Shown: positions 44,694-61,604, counted from the first letter of the stretch. The stretch is 64,000 nt of DNA from Parietaria judaica (GCA_954871525.1 OX940864.1:16672001-16736000); one strand, 5' to 3'. Notes: generated by a model from the sequence alone, not told the origin. Numbers and translations: made by a program.

Positions 44694-47602
44694 TGACACG
44701 ATTGATTGAGTTTGGGTCGACTTTAAATAGACATGAGTCTAATCGTTTTGGACATGAATAACCCGGTTATTAAATGGAGTGAGGTCTATGTCGTACGGTC
44801 TCACCTTCAAACTCGATTAATAAATAAGGAGAGTTTGGGTCTATACAAAATTACCAAAACTATTAAGACACGACATATGGCAAGAGATACGAAATGTCAA
44901 CCCTAAAATTACCAGTTTTCAACTTTGAAAATTCTAAAAAATAGAATCCGAAAATCCAGTTCCTAAAAAGGATGTACTTTTATTTAGTTCAATTTTTTTA
45001 TATATAAGAAAAAAATCAGTATCATTGTTGTTCCGAAAAGCTAATTAATCTTTATCGTTGGATCTCGAATCCATTGGTCCAACGTGATTAACCTTTGCTA
45101 GAAAAACAAATAAAAATACATATATGATAATTAGTATTTTCTTAATTATGAGAATTAGTATCAAAATCATCACCCGAAGAAGAAGAAAAATAATTGAAAT
45201 AATGGCGAGTTACTATTCATCTAAAGAATTCTATGGAGGGACAACAATCATTTGGTGGATATAAAGCAAATTATGAAGAGAAATAGAATGTTGAATCCAT
45301 CTGCATTGCATTGCATGCTTATGTATTGTGAGAAATCAAGGATGATCAGTATGACCAGCCATTCTGACTTTTTGCAGCTATTATGTCAATCATGCTCAAT
45401 TGCTTCACTATAATTAGGGTTGAGAATATGCAACAAATCATGACAAATTGCTATCAACTTTTTTTTTTTTGTAGCCCTCTTTTTTGGTCACGAAGACATG
45501 TACAGGCTATGAACTCGGAGGTTTTTACCTTCCAGTTCCCTTGTTCTCGTATTTCAAAAACCGGCATGGGTAAGAGTTTTGGAAAATCTGGTTTCGTGAG
45601 AACCAATAGTAATTGATAACGGGATGGGTAAGCAATTAGTATATTACCAACGTAAGGCTACGAACTTAGAAATGGAGAGCAAATTGAAGAAATGACCGGG
45701 ATTAGAGACTTGTGATGACCCAAGCCCTTTGATCGCTAAGACAAAAAATGATAAATTGTACATTCTCACGTCATGTGAGTAAAGTTAAATATGATGATTT
45801 ATAAGGTGATTCACCACATCCTAATTATATGAGGTCTTTTAGTAGTAGACTCAAGAGCAAAAGCGTGCGAGTTAGGTTCAACACTGAAAATAGCATATTG
45901 AATAAGGGTAGGACCAGTAAAAATATTTATTTTTAAATCGGAAAATGCTAGTTCATTTACCAAGAAATATTGGACTTTGATTAATATATTAGAAAACATA
46001 ATTATTTAAATTATAGTTAAAAAATTAAAATAAAAAATTAGGACCCAGAATATCTCGATCCTAGATTGTCTTCATTGATCTCGTTTTTTTTTTTTTTTTA
46101 AATAGGTCTCGGTTGTCAATAGCGGACTAGGAAATACTTGCTAATAATTTTTTAATTGTTTTCATCCCCAATTTTTTGTAGTCTTTTTTTAGTTGAGCAC
46201 AAAAGAGTATGAAACCTGATTCGGAATCCCATTTTAAATCCGAATTCAGCATAGAGAGTCTCTATCCTTTCTAGGCTGAATAATTTCGTGTGGTAATACT
46301 TATTAGCTTAATTAACCAACCAAACATCCTAATGAGCCATTATTTTCTGTATTGATAAATATATAGTAATTAGCTGGCAAAAATCCCATCTATATTCGAT
46401 TTGATCTTCTAAATCCACACATTGATTTTGCCAAGTACCCAAAAAGAAGAAACATGAATAGTGTAAGGACACCAAAGAAAAAGGACCCAATTGGCAATTG
46501 GTCAAGAAAAAAGGGTTTCGCCAAACAAAATAAAAGTGAAAGACTCACTTTTTTAAAATTTTCACTCATTTCCATTCCACAGGAGGAGTGGAGGACAGCA
46601 ATCATATCTGCAACCACTCTCACTCTCTTCTTTTTTCTTTTGAATATTTACGGCATAAGTATTTAAGATTTTTCAATTGCGTTGATTAAAGATTTCTGAA
46701 ACTTAAATTTTCGATTGATTTTGTCTCATGTGTTTTCGTGTTTTCGTGTACATTAAGTCATTTACACGTGTATGTTTCAAATCGAAGTATCAAACACAAA
46801 AAATCTAAAGAAGTAGAAAAAAAATGTTGATTTGAATTGTACATACGGAAAGAAAGAAAAAAGAGTGTTATTAGAGATATATGAAATATAATCAATCTAA
46901 AACGCCAATTTCACGACTTTGAGTAATTAATTAGCGCAAATAGAAGCTTAGGATGATGTGTTGTCATGTATAACTTTTGATGCAATTATCCAATTCTCTT
47001 TTTCATCACTAATTTTCAAATCTTCCACTTTAATTATTCCCCTAAATATATTAACCCAAACCACATCTTCACAACAATCCTCTCTCCCTCTTTCTCTCTC
47101 TCTATAATAGTCAATTTTTGGTCGGAAAAAATAACTAATATTGCGTATTTGTAACATCGTACCAGACTCAACCGTTAAATGCCAAATAGCTTTTCAGGTC
47201 CCTTGTCAATCATACTCGAAACGGGCCCAAATTACAACACCTCTCCTTTTAATTTTGTAGGAGTTAAACAACCATCGTTTATAAAGTAAAAAGGGAACTA
47301 ACCAAGCTTGTTTAGCCTAGTGTTAAAACTCACTACACGAGTCCACGATAAGTCATGGCTTCGATCCTAGAGACTCAAAAATTACTAGTATCAGTTGTTC
47401 TTACGATACAAATATCTCTTGTAATACGAGTACATTAATCTTGATCAAACAGAGTCGATCCAGTAAAAAAGAATAGATCCGTCTTAAGACTTTGAACGGT
47501 TAAATGCGAGGGGGGCTTTTCAAGGCTCGTGAGTCGTGACACGTCACTAAATAGGCCAAATTTTCTCTCTCTTAGCCATTTATAATCGTCATGTTCATGA
47601 GC
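44694..47602. other. Gene-poor spacer before the receptor kinase
   Basis: AT-rich, no supportable gene. A few short phrases (AAAACCGGCATGGG, GACCCAGAATATCTCGATCC) resemble decayed element ends. The open frames at 46390-46666 overlap on both strands and match nothing. Confidence 0.5.
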
Positions 47603-47610
47603 TATATAAA
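47603..47610 (+). promoter_or_regulatory. Probable TATA box of the PXC1-like gene
   Basis: TATATAAA about 185 bp upstream of the ATG, followed by a CT-rich leader (CTCTCCCATTTTCTCTCTCT). Confidence 0.45.
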
Positions 47611-47794
47611 TTTTATAATTTATATTTTAACGACTCTTAAGTTGTAAGTTGTAAGCTCTATTCTTAACACAAACACTCTCCCATTTTCTCTCTCTTCCCG
47701 CCCAAACTCACACAAAAACAAATCAAAATCAAACAATGAAGCCATGAATTAGAAGACAACAACAATCCAACCTTATCTCCACAGCACAACTCCA

Positions 47795-50601
47795 ATGGCT
47801 TCTCCAAGACCTCTCTTCCTCTTCATCTTCCTTCTCTTCTTCACTATCTCTTCTTCGCAGCCCAACGACACCGCTTCGCTCGCCGCCTTCCGCCTCGAGG
47901 CCGACACGCACGGCCACCTAGCCTCCAACTGGACCGGCCCGGACGCGTGTCGCTCCACCTGGACCGGCGTCACCTGCTCCCCAATTACACACCGCGTCGT
48001 CGCTCTTGCATTGCCGTCCCTCAGCCTCCGCGGCCCGCTAAACCGGCTTTCCGGCCTGGACCAGCTCCGCCGCCTCGACCTCTCCCGTAACCGCCTCAAC
48101 GGCACCGTTTCCCCGCTCGCCGACCTCGTCAACCTTAAGCTTGTTTACCTCGCCGGAAATGACCTCTCCGGCGATATCCCGCCGGAGATCGCCTCCCTCC
48201 GGCGATTACTCCGCCTTGATCTCTCCGAGAACAACCTACGTGGCCCGATCCCCGCCAGAATCTCCCGACTAGAGAGGCTCGTCACTCTCCGGCTCAACGA
48301 CAACATGCTCACCGGGAAAGTCCCGGACTTCTCCGGCAACTTAAATCTCCGGGAATTGAACTTGACAAACAACGAATTCTACGGGAAAGTTCCGGAGAAG
48401 ACGGTGAAGCGATTCGGAGACGATAGCTTCTCCGGCAACGAGGCTCTCTGCGGGTCGAGTCCGCTGCCGTCGTGTTCGTTCACGTCCGATCAGACCGTCC
48501 CATCGCATCCGAGCTCACTGCCTCAGAGCACCGAAGGCGGCAGAGTTTCCAGCGAAGCGGGACATCGGCCACGGAGAAGCCTCGGCACGGGCACGGTCGT
48601 GGCGATCGTGGTGGCATGTGTGGCAGCGTTGGTGATCGCGTCGTTCCTCGTCGCACATTACTGTGCGGCGAGCAGCGGAGCTCCGGCCGGGAACGAGAGG
48701 AAGAGCGGTACCGGCAAGAAGGTATTATTACATTTAAATTATACAACATATTTAATTTATTAAAAACAAACATAAGAACTGAATTATAAAGTTAATTCTT
48801 TAAGATTATTTTGAGTTATGTACTGTTTGTTTACACTTTACACTCTAGATCATAATAACTTTTGTATTTCTAGACATTGTGGTATAATAATTTATTATAT
48901 CTTGGTCAATTATTTTAGTACGTACTACGTAGAACATCAAAATTTTGCTTTCATCTACCTCTATTTTTAATTTTTGTACAAAAAAATTTCTATTTTGTAA
49001 AACAACTAAAATATACTTTAAACTTTAAAGTGAATTTTAATTTCATCTTTGTACACTCAAAGCATTTTAATTTTTAAAAAAAAAATCCAAAATTGCACCT
49101 TATTAATATTTTAGAATTTTATTTGTATACATTCTAGTTCAGTTTTGACAAAAATATACTATATGATACTCAAGAAATAACCAAAAAGTTATCAACTCTC
49201 AATATTAGAGATTCTTTTTATATGAAATACATTTAAATATTCGGGAAAAAAAAAAGTATTGCAGATTTACATTTATATGGTATATTTTTGTTCTTTTAAA
49301 GAATAGACGTATATTTCTTTCCAAAAAATTAAAAATAGAATGTATAAAAAGTTTTTTAAAAATAAAGAATCAATTTATATTTATTTATCGGAATCTACGT
49401 AATAAATTAAATCCTATAACATTAATAATACTTTTCCTAATTACTTTCAATTCGTTCATTTATTTCGTCTTAATATCTTAGTACATACATTTTTATTTGA
49501 TTTCATCTAATGGACCTTACTGTATGATTAAAATCAAAATTAATTCACTAGGTGTATGCCAACGGCGAGGGAAACGACAGCGACGGGACGGACGGGACTG
49601 ATCGGAGCCGGCTTGTGTTCTTTGACCGGAAGAAGCAGTTCGAGCTGGAGGACTTGCTGAGAGCGTCGGCGGAGATGCTGGGCAAGGGGAGCTTGGGGAC
49701 GGTTTACCGGGCTGTGCTAGATGATGGTTGCTCGGTGGCCGTGAAACGCTTGAAAGACGCCAACCCATGCGGGCGGCGGGAATTTGAGCGCTACATGGAT
49801 GTCATCGGGAAGCTCCGGCACCCAAACGTGGTGAGGCTGAGGGCGTATTACTACGCCAAGGAAGAGAAGCTGCTGGTCTATGATTACCTCGCCAATGGGA
49901 GCTTGCACCACCTTCTTCACGGTAACCGCGGCCCGGGCCGAATCCCGCTGGACTGGACGACGAGGATCAGCCTCGCCCTCGGTGCAGCCCGCGGTCTGGC
50001 CCGCATCCACGAGGAGTACGCGGACGCCAAGCTCCCGCACGGCAATGTCAAGTCCTCCAACGTCCTCCTTGACCAAGCCGGTGCAGCTCGCGTCTCCGAC
50101 TTCGGGCTCTCCCTGCTGCTCAACCCGGCCCACGCCATCGCGCGCCTCGGTGGATACCGCGCCCCCGAACAGGCCGAGGTCAAGCGCCTCTCCCAGCCTG
50201 CTGACGTCTACGCTTTCGGAGTCCTATTACTGGAGATCCTCACTGGCCGGGCCCCGTCTCAGTACCCCTCTCCAGGGCGGGCGGCGAAGGCAACAGAGGA
50301 CGAGGCGGCAGCAGCGGATCTTCCGCGGTGGGTGCGGTCAGTGGTCAAGGAAGAGTGGACCGGCGAGGTGTTCGACGCGGAGCTTCTGCGCTACAAGAAC
50401 ATCGAGGAGGAACTCGTCGCGATGCTCCACGTTGCGCTGGCCTGTGCCGTGCCACACCCCGATAAACGGCCCGAGATGGCTGTAGTTGTCAGGATGATCG
50501 AGGAGATTCGCGTCGAGCAGTCTCCGGCCGGCGAGGACTGCGATGGGTCGAGAAACTCGCTCTCGCCATCTCTCGCCACCACCGAAGAAGGCCAGCCGTG
50601 A
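47795..50601 (+). CDS. PXC1: LRR receptor-like kinase, PXC1-like
   Basis: Two exons, 47795-48721 and 49552-50601, around an 830-bp AT-rich intron; 658 residues. Seen: signal peptide (residues 1-22), LRRNT region, about five leucine-rich repeats (residues 65-210; LDLSRNRLNGTV, LDLSENNLRGPI), a serine/proline-rich juxtamembrane stretch, a transmembrane segment at about 266-288 (VVAIVVACVAALVIASFLVA), then the kinase. The kinase has LGKGSLGTVY, VAVKRL and SDFGLSLL. The catalytic loop reads HGNVKSSN where active kinases have HRDxKxxN, so the catalytic aspartate is replaced by asparagine. The C-terminal EIRVEQSPAGED and NSLSPSLATT stretches are typical of PXC1 (PXY/TDR-correlated 1), linked in Arabidopsis to secondary wall formation in vascular tissue. 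Orthology is by recognition, not computed. The intron sits at the cytoplasmic juxtamembrane border. Confidence 0.92.
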
Positions 50602-51186
50602 TAATTCTGTTCCCGCCGTTCCGTCTGCATCGCTCGGTGCAAAACCACGCCTCCGGATTCGGATAATGTATGCTTGTCTAGTTAATTCGTTTGTAATAAT
50701 AGTGAGTCTGTCTTTTCCACGTTGAACAGAGCAAAAACAATGATCAAACCATTTGTTCAACAAGATAGTTTCTTTTAGTAATTACCAGAAAAGTCCCCAT
50801 GTAGTTTCAACAAGATTTCTCTTTGTAATTTATTAAGTGTAGCTATATTTCTCATAATCCTTGAAAGTTTTACAAATTTCCTCAAATTTTAAACCACGCG
50901 TTAATGCATATATATATTAGTGTTTCGGACAAAATTATCTTAAATATACAAAACATGTGTCAAGTGACCAATAATTAGGATTCTAACCTCTACTTGCTTT
51001 CTAATTTACACTACAGGCTGCAAATTATACATAAAGATCAAGGGCATACAAGCTTCATCTAAACCCGCAGAATCGAGCAGATGAGATGCAGAGTACCCGG
51101 TGAAGATAATAAAATTACAATTAGATGGTAAAACTCTTGAGCTGGGAAGAAGCGATGATACATTGATATTTAAAGCCCTATAAATA
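50602..51186. other. Spacer between convergent genes
   Basis: 585 bp between the 3' ends of the receptor kinase and the trihelix-UMP kinase gene. AT-rich, must hold both 3' ends. Nothing else seen. Confidence 0.6.
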
Positions 51187-54390
<3,204 letters not shown>

Positions 54391-55095
54391 TAGAGGAAGG
54401 AGCAGAGCAGGGACGTTAGGGTTACGAGGCGGAACGGAACGCCGACGGCGACGGCGACGGCGACGATAACGACGACGTGGAGAGAGAGAGAGAGAGAGAG
54501 AGAGAGGGGGTTGGTTAACGGAATCGGAGTGCCGTGAGAGCGGTGTGGGAGAAAGGCCGTGACGGCTCGTGACGGTCCCGTTAAGTAGTGGTAGACGTAG
54601 ATCGTTAATTACGAAATGAATTATTTGGAATTTGGATCCATTGGGGGCTATTGTGGGACCCACAAGAGTGTGGAGATAGGCCGATCACGACCGTACATCT
54701 CATTCGAGCTTTGGTGTACTTGTGTTATTTAATTATAGCTATTTGATTAGATTTATGTAACGCATTTTAGTAGAGATTGTCAGATTGTGTATCAACGGTT
54801 TTCTTCTCTTAACACCAAAAGTTGTCTGAGAATATTAGAGTGTAAAGCAAGCCTGTTTGATGAATTCTGAACAAAACTGTACACAGTACACACAAGTATC
54901 GTATGATACAAAAGAAGAAGAAGAAGAAGAAGAAGAAGAAGAAATGAAAAAATACAATCATTCTCGCTGTTAGCTCAGAAGGTATGGACTGTAATGTGTG
55001 TAACAAAACTGGATCAAATCAACTTAAGACATTTTTCTACCACAACAAAGAGCCTTTACCACCATCTTGCCGGGTTTTCTTTTTCGGTTCCCGAA
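54391..55095. other. Spacer with GA and AAG microsatellites
   Basis: Upstream region and leader of the trihelix-UMP kinase gene, with (GA)n at 54481-54507, which is (CT)n in the transcript. Farther out are AT-rich sequence and (AAG)n at about 54912-54942. The 3' end of the F-box gene lies at the right. Confidence 0.7.
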
Positions 55096-56761
55096 TTACC
55101 CTTTTCGTCTCTGTTCTCTCAGAGAGCTCGGGATGATGAACACGGCATCTACACAGAGCCCTCCTTTGGAATGCGTGCAGTCAATCTGCTTCATGGAAAA
55201 CCTGACTTCCGGGGCAGTAGCGGAATTTGTGACGATGAATTCTCCGACCCTGTACTCTATCCATGCACCGCGCCTGGGATCACCGTATTGGCCGGTTTCG
55301 TCTATGCAAAATTCGCTCGAAGCTTGTTGACCGTCGGAAGTGGACATATCAAAACGCACGGGCTTTATGTCCCACCCGTGGGTGTGCTCGAAACTGCAAA
55401 CCCGACGGCCTAGTCTCTTGGAGAATCTCCCGAGGTGGAGCCTGAAAGTGATGGTGTAAATGTCGGCTGGCAGACGGAAATTTACCGTTCCGTCCACTTC
55501 GAACCACCAGATCTGCTGCAAATACGCCACCACATTGAACCTGCAAAAGTACATAATTAGCACTTAACAATTTTTCTCATGCAATACAGATTTCACCTAA
55601 GTGGAAATGCTAATCCCAAATAACTGATTCGACCGATCGGGCCTAAAGGTCTATACCTTCTCTTCCACCACATAACCCCCAAAAAAGTCGAGATAATTTA
55701 ATGTCGGGTCTCAGAAACGGATGAGAGTTTGAAGCAGCTATAACCCCGAAGCCAAAGATCGCACACTAGGATAAAATCTCTAATCCCAAATACCTAGCTC
55801 GGGCCGAAAGGTCCATACCTTCGCTTCCACCCCCATAGTCCCCAAAAAAAAATCCAGAAAATAATATGTCGGGCCTTGGAAACGAATTCGATCACAAAAT
55901 CTAACGTTAAGATGTCATAAATGCTTCTACAATGATAAATGTGCAACACACATAATAAACAAGCATGTTTTTATGAAAACAGAATCTATGGTGGTAGCTA
56001 ATCTTAATTCTTATCGGAATCTACGAAAACAGAAAGTTTCAGAATCTATGAAAACAGAAAGTTGTTTGTTCCTATCTTTAATACAACACTTGACATTTAA
56101 GAAAATCCCTTCAACAAATCAATCCATAACAATCAATGCTCTTCACAAAAATGGACAATCTTTAAACCCTAATACCAAATTCAATGGCTGTTCTTCAACA
56201 TTACCTAAACCCCTAATTCATACAGAAAATCAAAGAATCTCCCAACAAAGAATGAAGGAACCAACCTGGATTCTTCGGTCTGAACCCAGTTCCAGTATCT
56301 CCGATCGTCGATTCCGGTGATGACCATCCCCTTGGCCGAAACCGCCATGCAAACCCTGCCCGTCACTCGGTCGATCCAAACCTCCTGCAAAACCCCAAAA
56401 CCTCAGAACTCCAATCGGCGGCGAGAGAGGGAGAAATGACGGGGAGAAGGCAAGCGACCTTGTGGCCGTCGTCGAAGGGAACGGGGCGAGAGAGGAGGGC
56501 AAAGATGTCCTTCTTGGAGAGGTTCTGGTACCTCTCGGCGGGCAGAAGGTCGAGCAGATCCTGGTAGTTCGCCGGGAGCTTGGACTCCCAGACGGAGTCC
56601 GACGAGGCCGCGCCGCGGAAGGCGCGGTTGAGGCGCGCCAGGTTGCAGATTTCCGGCGGCGAGAGGTTGAGGAAGACGCAGGCGACGCAGCTCTCCGGAA
56701 TGTCGCCGAGGCCCGGGCCGATCGCCGGGCGGTCGGCGAGGCTGGAGAGCGAAGCTCCCAT
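55096..56761 (-). CDS. F-box protein with PP2 (phloem lectin-like) domain, PP2-A13-like
   Basis: Three exons on the minus strand: 56761-56459, 56384-56266, 55540-55096; 288 residues, close to Arabidopsis PP2-A13. The ATG at 56761 (MGASLSSL) is the family start; the longer upstream frame is leader. Residues about 18-62 are an F-box (LGDIPESCVACVFLNLSPPE then CNLARLNRAFR). Residues about 105-285 are the phloem protein 2 domain: RYWNWV, IWWFEVDG, IYTITFRLHLGR and GWDIKPVRFD. The C-terminus ends AVFIIPSSLREQRRKG. By family, the F-box joins SKP1 in an SCF ubiquitin ligase and the PP2 domain may bind glycans on the target. Targets are unknown. The gene is intact, and exon 1 is GC-rich. Confidence 0.94.
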
Positions 56762-59700
56762 GGGATCGTTCGGTTCTGGATTGGGGTCGGTTAGCGAGAA
56801 TGGGGAGAAGCTAGGGTTCTTGTGGGTGATGGGGTTTGTTTGGCAGTTGGGATTTTCGCCATAACAAAGGAACGAGAAAGCTCTTGTGGTGTGGTGTGGT
56901 GTGTTGGTGTGTGAATGTGAAGAGCAAAGGAATATTGAAGGGATGAAATTAAAGAGGAAAGAAACCACTAATATTTTTTAGGGTTAATTGCGATATAAGT
57001 CCTCGTGAACGTGGCGTAGTCAGACTTTCATTTCAGGAAGTGCACAAAATATATTTTTGGTCTTTTTTTTTCTTCTTCAAATATGTAAATAAAAATTATG
57101 AAGAGCCATATTGAAGCAACTATTAAAATCATAAAAATATAATTTCTTATGGAAGTATTGTAGAATAGATTTATCGGGTCAAGAATGGATAAAAGTCTAA
57201 AAGGTCATATTCCGGTCATTTTTTGCTCCTAAATCACAAAAGATCTTCTTCTTTTTTTGCCTTAATCACAATTAATGAACAACAACAACTGTTATTTTCT
57301 TTTGTTCAATTTCATTTGAGTCCTCAAAACACTAAATTTTCCGCTTATCGCTTATGTAGTTGGGCTTGTAACCGTGTTAGCATCGGGTTTTGCTCGTTTG
57401 AGGATTCTTCGGTCTTTGTCCAGGAAGCTTTGTTTAATTAAATTGAATGATAGTGCTTGAGCGCTCTTTCCTCGCCCGAGTTATACCCGCTTAGGAGGCT
57501 CAGAGAGTTTTATCAAAGCCCTTCCATATTTTCAAAACAACAACAACAACAACAAAAAATGAAGAACTTTTTTAAGTAAGTGTATGCAAGTACATCAACT
57601 GGTGCACATGTAGCTCCGCCACTATTAATATTACTTCCAAAAAAAAACTATAACTCAAATTTATTCACGATCTTGTTATGAAAAAATTGAATGACAATTT
57701 AGTGTAACACATTGTAAATCTTTTGTGTGTAACACTTTGGTTTTATGAGTCATGTAACTCTCTTGTTTATGGCTCATGTAATTCTATTGTTTATGCTTCA
57801 TGTATCTAAGTATGGTTAGCCTATAAATATAGAGGCTCTTGTAAACATGAAAAATATATGAATACAATATCTACTCTATTCTCTCTATGTGTTCTTATAC
57901 TCTCTAATATTGTTATTTTATTTACAACAGATCTTAATATATACACATAACACATGAATCATAATCATCTTCTCTTCTTTTCTTTTACGTACTTGTTTTG
58001 AAAATAAAGTATACAAATTATTTAACTGTTAATAAAAATGTAAAATTATTATCACGCATATTGAGATTACATGTAACATAAAATAAATCTTAAATAATTT
58101 AGGCTGTCTAATTTTTATATATGACCTAGTCCCCATATTTTACAATAGAAAAATTATTGTAAAACTACGTAACACGTGAATCCCATGCATGCCCAAATTT
58201 GTAATTACCATGTTATAAATCCGACCATGTGCTATGCTTAGCAAATTAATAATTCCCCACTACTTACTATTTAGTAATTACTAATTGTCGCTTTTGTTCT
58301 CCAATAATGAAAATTGAGGGTATACGTTAGTTGTTTTTAATACTTGAGGATATATTTTTATTAAAAAATAAAAATTAAGAGTATAAAAAAAGTAAATCAC
58401 CCAAAAAAAATATTAGAAAAAGAAAGTGTGAATTAAATATTTATCGCAACTAACATGAAAGGGAATAGTTTCATTCATGTAATCAATTAACTTCACAATC
58501 TCACAGTCCTTAATTTGTTCTTCTTAGAAACTTCTTTAAATATCTAAGAAGGCAACGAATTAAAATACTTTCATACAAGTTGGTCCTTTTTTTATATATA
58601 AAACATATATGTAAACATCAGTCACACTTCATCGTGAAAGATAAGAGATATATAACTTTATTCGCAAGTAATCGAATACAAACTATAATCAGAACAATTG
58701 CTTCATTACTTCATTGAATATATCCAGGTCGGCTCTAACTATAGGCGAGCCAGCGTCTCAAGTCCTTAAATTTTAATATAAAATTTCGCAATTAACATTT
58801 GTGCATATGTAAAAAAAAATTAACACGCATTATTTATTAACATAGTTAGCCTAACTCATGAAATTGAAAAGTAACCTACTCCAGAATATTTAGATCTAGA
58901 CGTATTATTTTACTGAAAATCATCAACTGACATGCACACGATTATATAAGGCTCTTAATTTAGATTCAAAGAGAATAGTAAAGCAATAAAGCTTGCCTTC
59001 AAGACTAGGCTCCAACTTCGGTGAGTAAAATCCAATGCTCCTTCAACCGGAAGCAATATTGGATGCATCAACCGTTGGAATCATCATCAAGATCCTCCGA
59101 CTCTCTACTGTTTTGAGCGATTCTTTTATCTATGGCGTGCTAGTTTATAATCCACAATCATCAAAGCTAAATAGATTGGTGAAATTTTGCTCCTACATAA
59201 TCAACAACGGATGTCCTTCGTGATTTAAGGCTATGCTTCGAAACAATATGCACCACAAAGTAAAAGAAATCTATAATCGATGTGCAAGGATTAGGACAAG
59301 AATCACGAAGAAAAGAAAAGAAAAAAAGATCAAAGTCCGCATAACTGAAGAATATCTCACATCTGTATGATAATTTCATTTTCAACAGCAAATCGATGAC
59401 TTACATGTTGGAACATATACAACACAATATTTATAGAAAATTGGAAAAAAAAAAAATATTGAAACAATGAAATCCACCAGATATTCTGTAAAATCTCATA
59501 GACTTTATTGATATAAAAATTAAAATCATCAATGAAATATTCGGAGTCAACTTACCCTCCAAAATATGAATGAGGGATCTTCTAAGTACGAAAAACTCTT
59601 CTTTTTTTTTTTTTCTGGCAAAAAATATCAAATAATGTCTGCTGCAATCTTGTGGCACATAAGGTTACAAAAACAACTTAAGGTAGAAATCGAAATCTCT

Positions 59701-61055
59701 GATTTCATTTCTTTGCTTATATAATAAAAGTGTTCAAGGATCTCATGACTCTAAAAAAATAGTATATATATGAATATGAACATGTCAATGGAATTTAAAT
59801 GGCTCTAGCTTTTGGACAAAATGGAACCGATTACACTGACTTTGAATAAACCCGATTCACACTCTATAATCAAATCAAAGACATTTGGGTAGCGTTTGGA
59901 AGCGTTTTGTATTTTTATTTTGTGTTTGCATTTTTAATTTTATAAAATAGTTTTATGAAAATGTTTTGAAAATGTGATTGGTTACTATTTTTGTTACACT
60001 GTTTTCTTAAAAGAAAAACAAAAACAGTGTTTGGTTACTTTTTTCTAAACTATACGAAAATATATGTAAATAAATAAATTGATATTAACATTTAAATTTA
60101 ATTATTTACACTATATAAAAAAGACATTAATTAATTGCGTTGGTCATGCATACATTACATATTTTAGTACTGACGGTATTCATGTCCTTATCCCAATCAA
60201 ATTCAGTGGTGTTTACCGATTCCTCAAATTTCCTCATCGATTGAATCGAAGCCGATTCCACTTAGCCTTAAGTTTATCTAGCTTATAAGTTTTTCCGTGT
60301 TTATTTAACCTTTTTATTTTCAGTCTCGACCATTGTTTCTTTTCCAACGTTGATCTTTTTAATCCGCACACTCTCGGTGCAACAATTCAACGAAGTATTC
60401 CTCAACGGCATCGGGGCAACGTGCGTTGTTTTCACCCATTCCTCTGTAAAAACATATCCAAAAGACAACATCAAAACTAAGGCAACATAGTAACATCAGC
60501 TTTCTCTTAAAAAAAAGAAAAAGAAAAGAGTAACATCAGCTTATGGCTTATGCAATAATATTATTCAAACATGAACTCCCTTATGTTTCTTTCTTTCAAG
60601 ATTTAACAGTTTTGTTTAAGAATCAAGAACAGAATCAAACGATGTTTAATTTAATGAACTTTTTGTCTACGCATGAACTCTGTAACTTCTTCGTTTAAGG
60701 ACGAACTCCGATCAAACGAGTATTCCCTTTGCTCACTCCAATAATCCCCCAAAGTAATAGCCCGTTGCTTTAATTAGCTTTTATTGGTTTGATTAATTAT
60801 TATAAAAAATTGCAGTTCATAAAGAGTGTTTCTAAAATCCAAACTAAAAAAAACGACGAAGATCGCCAAAATGAATTCCGAACGAACAAAGGGCAGAAGC
60901 CACGGCGGAGCTGAGCACCGAGTGCCGCTGGAGATGAGATATGATCAACGGGGGAGATGACTTCTGATCGACAGCGGAGATGAGCGCAAGAAGACATTTG
61001 ATGTGCTAATATATATTGTTTGTGAATATCTATATAATAGTAATATAGGACCACC
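56762..61055. other. Gene-poor spacer
   Basis: About 4.3 kb without a supportable gene. It includes the possible copia LTR at 57703-57929, and a GGTAGCGTTTGGAAGCG phrase near 59888 plus GTGTTTGGTTAC near 60030, of the kind found in small hAT-derived elements. A weak open frame at 59035-59223 has no recognisable product. The rest is AT-rich. Confidence 0.5.
57703..57929 (+). repeat. Possible solo LTR of a Ty1/copia element
   Basis: Starts TGTAACAC and ends TTTACAACA. A CCTATAAATATAGAGG promoter-like box (around 57819) is followed by a leader with CTCTATTCTCTCTATG and a short AT-rich tail, as in many copia LTRs. No target duplication is evident. Confidence 0.35.
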
Positions 61056-61065
61056 TAGAGGTGAA

Positions 61066-61182
61066 ACTCGCGATCGGACTGTAGACGTCGCGATCGTCGC
61101 GACGAGGAGGGCGTGAATCGCGATGCGTCGCGATCGGAGGGTCGTTAATCGCGATCGTCGCGACGTGGGTCGTTAATCGCGA
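61066..61182. repeat. Subterminal cluster of eight TCGCGA motifs
   Basis: Within about 120 bp beside the element end, the palindrome TCGCGA occurs eight times, often as TCGCGATCG or ATCGCGA and usually in pairs 8-13 bp apart. Ac has a comparable subterminal cluster of AAACGG motifs that bind its transposase, so these are likely binding sites. Confidence 0.75.
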
Positions 61183-61456
61183 CCCACAACCCAGGATCCG
61201 CGTGAAAAGCTCTCGGCCAATCACAAGCCGACACGTCACTGATCCGAGGGGGTGGAAAAATTGTGTTTGTTTTGGGCGTAAATCCCAAAAAAATTACCCG
61301 AATTTTATTACCCAACCACAATTCCTACCCACTTTACTCGAATTTCAACCTAAAAATTTCAAATTTAAAATTTTTTTCACCCACTTTCCCCTCACAATTA
61401 TTCACCCACTTCACCCACCACAATAATTATTCACCCACCCCACTCTCTCCTCAAAC

Positions 61457-61466
61457 CCTATAAATA
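61457..61466 (+). promoter_or_regulatory. TATA box of the Ac-like transposase
   Basis: CTATAAATAC about 140 bp upstream of the ATG at 61605, followed by a long CT-rich leader. Confidence 0.6.
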
Positions 61467-61604
61467 CCACCTCTTCCTCCCTCATTTCTTCACCAACAAT
61501 CTCTCAACTCTCTCTCAAATTCTCTCAACTCTCTAAGTTTTTTCCACTCTCAAGCTCCAAAGTTCCAAAGTTCCAATTTTCTAAATTTCTAAAGTTCTAT
61601 CATT

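Noticed and set aside
46390..46666. Small frames on both strands
   Set aside because: Mutually overlapping, low complexity, no motif or splice context.
49880..50485. 201-residue plus-strand frame
   Set aside because: Out-of-frame reading of the receptor kinase exon.
54391..54663. Upstream start at 54663 for the trihelix gene
   Set aside because: It would add a serine/arginine low-complexity stretch translated from a CT microsatellite; the ATG at 54390 begins the acidic N-terminus expected.
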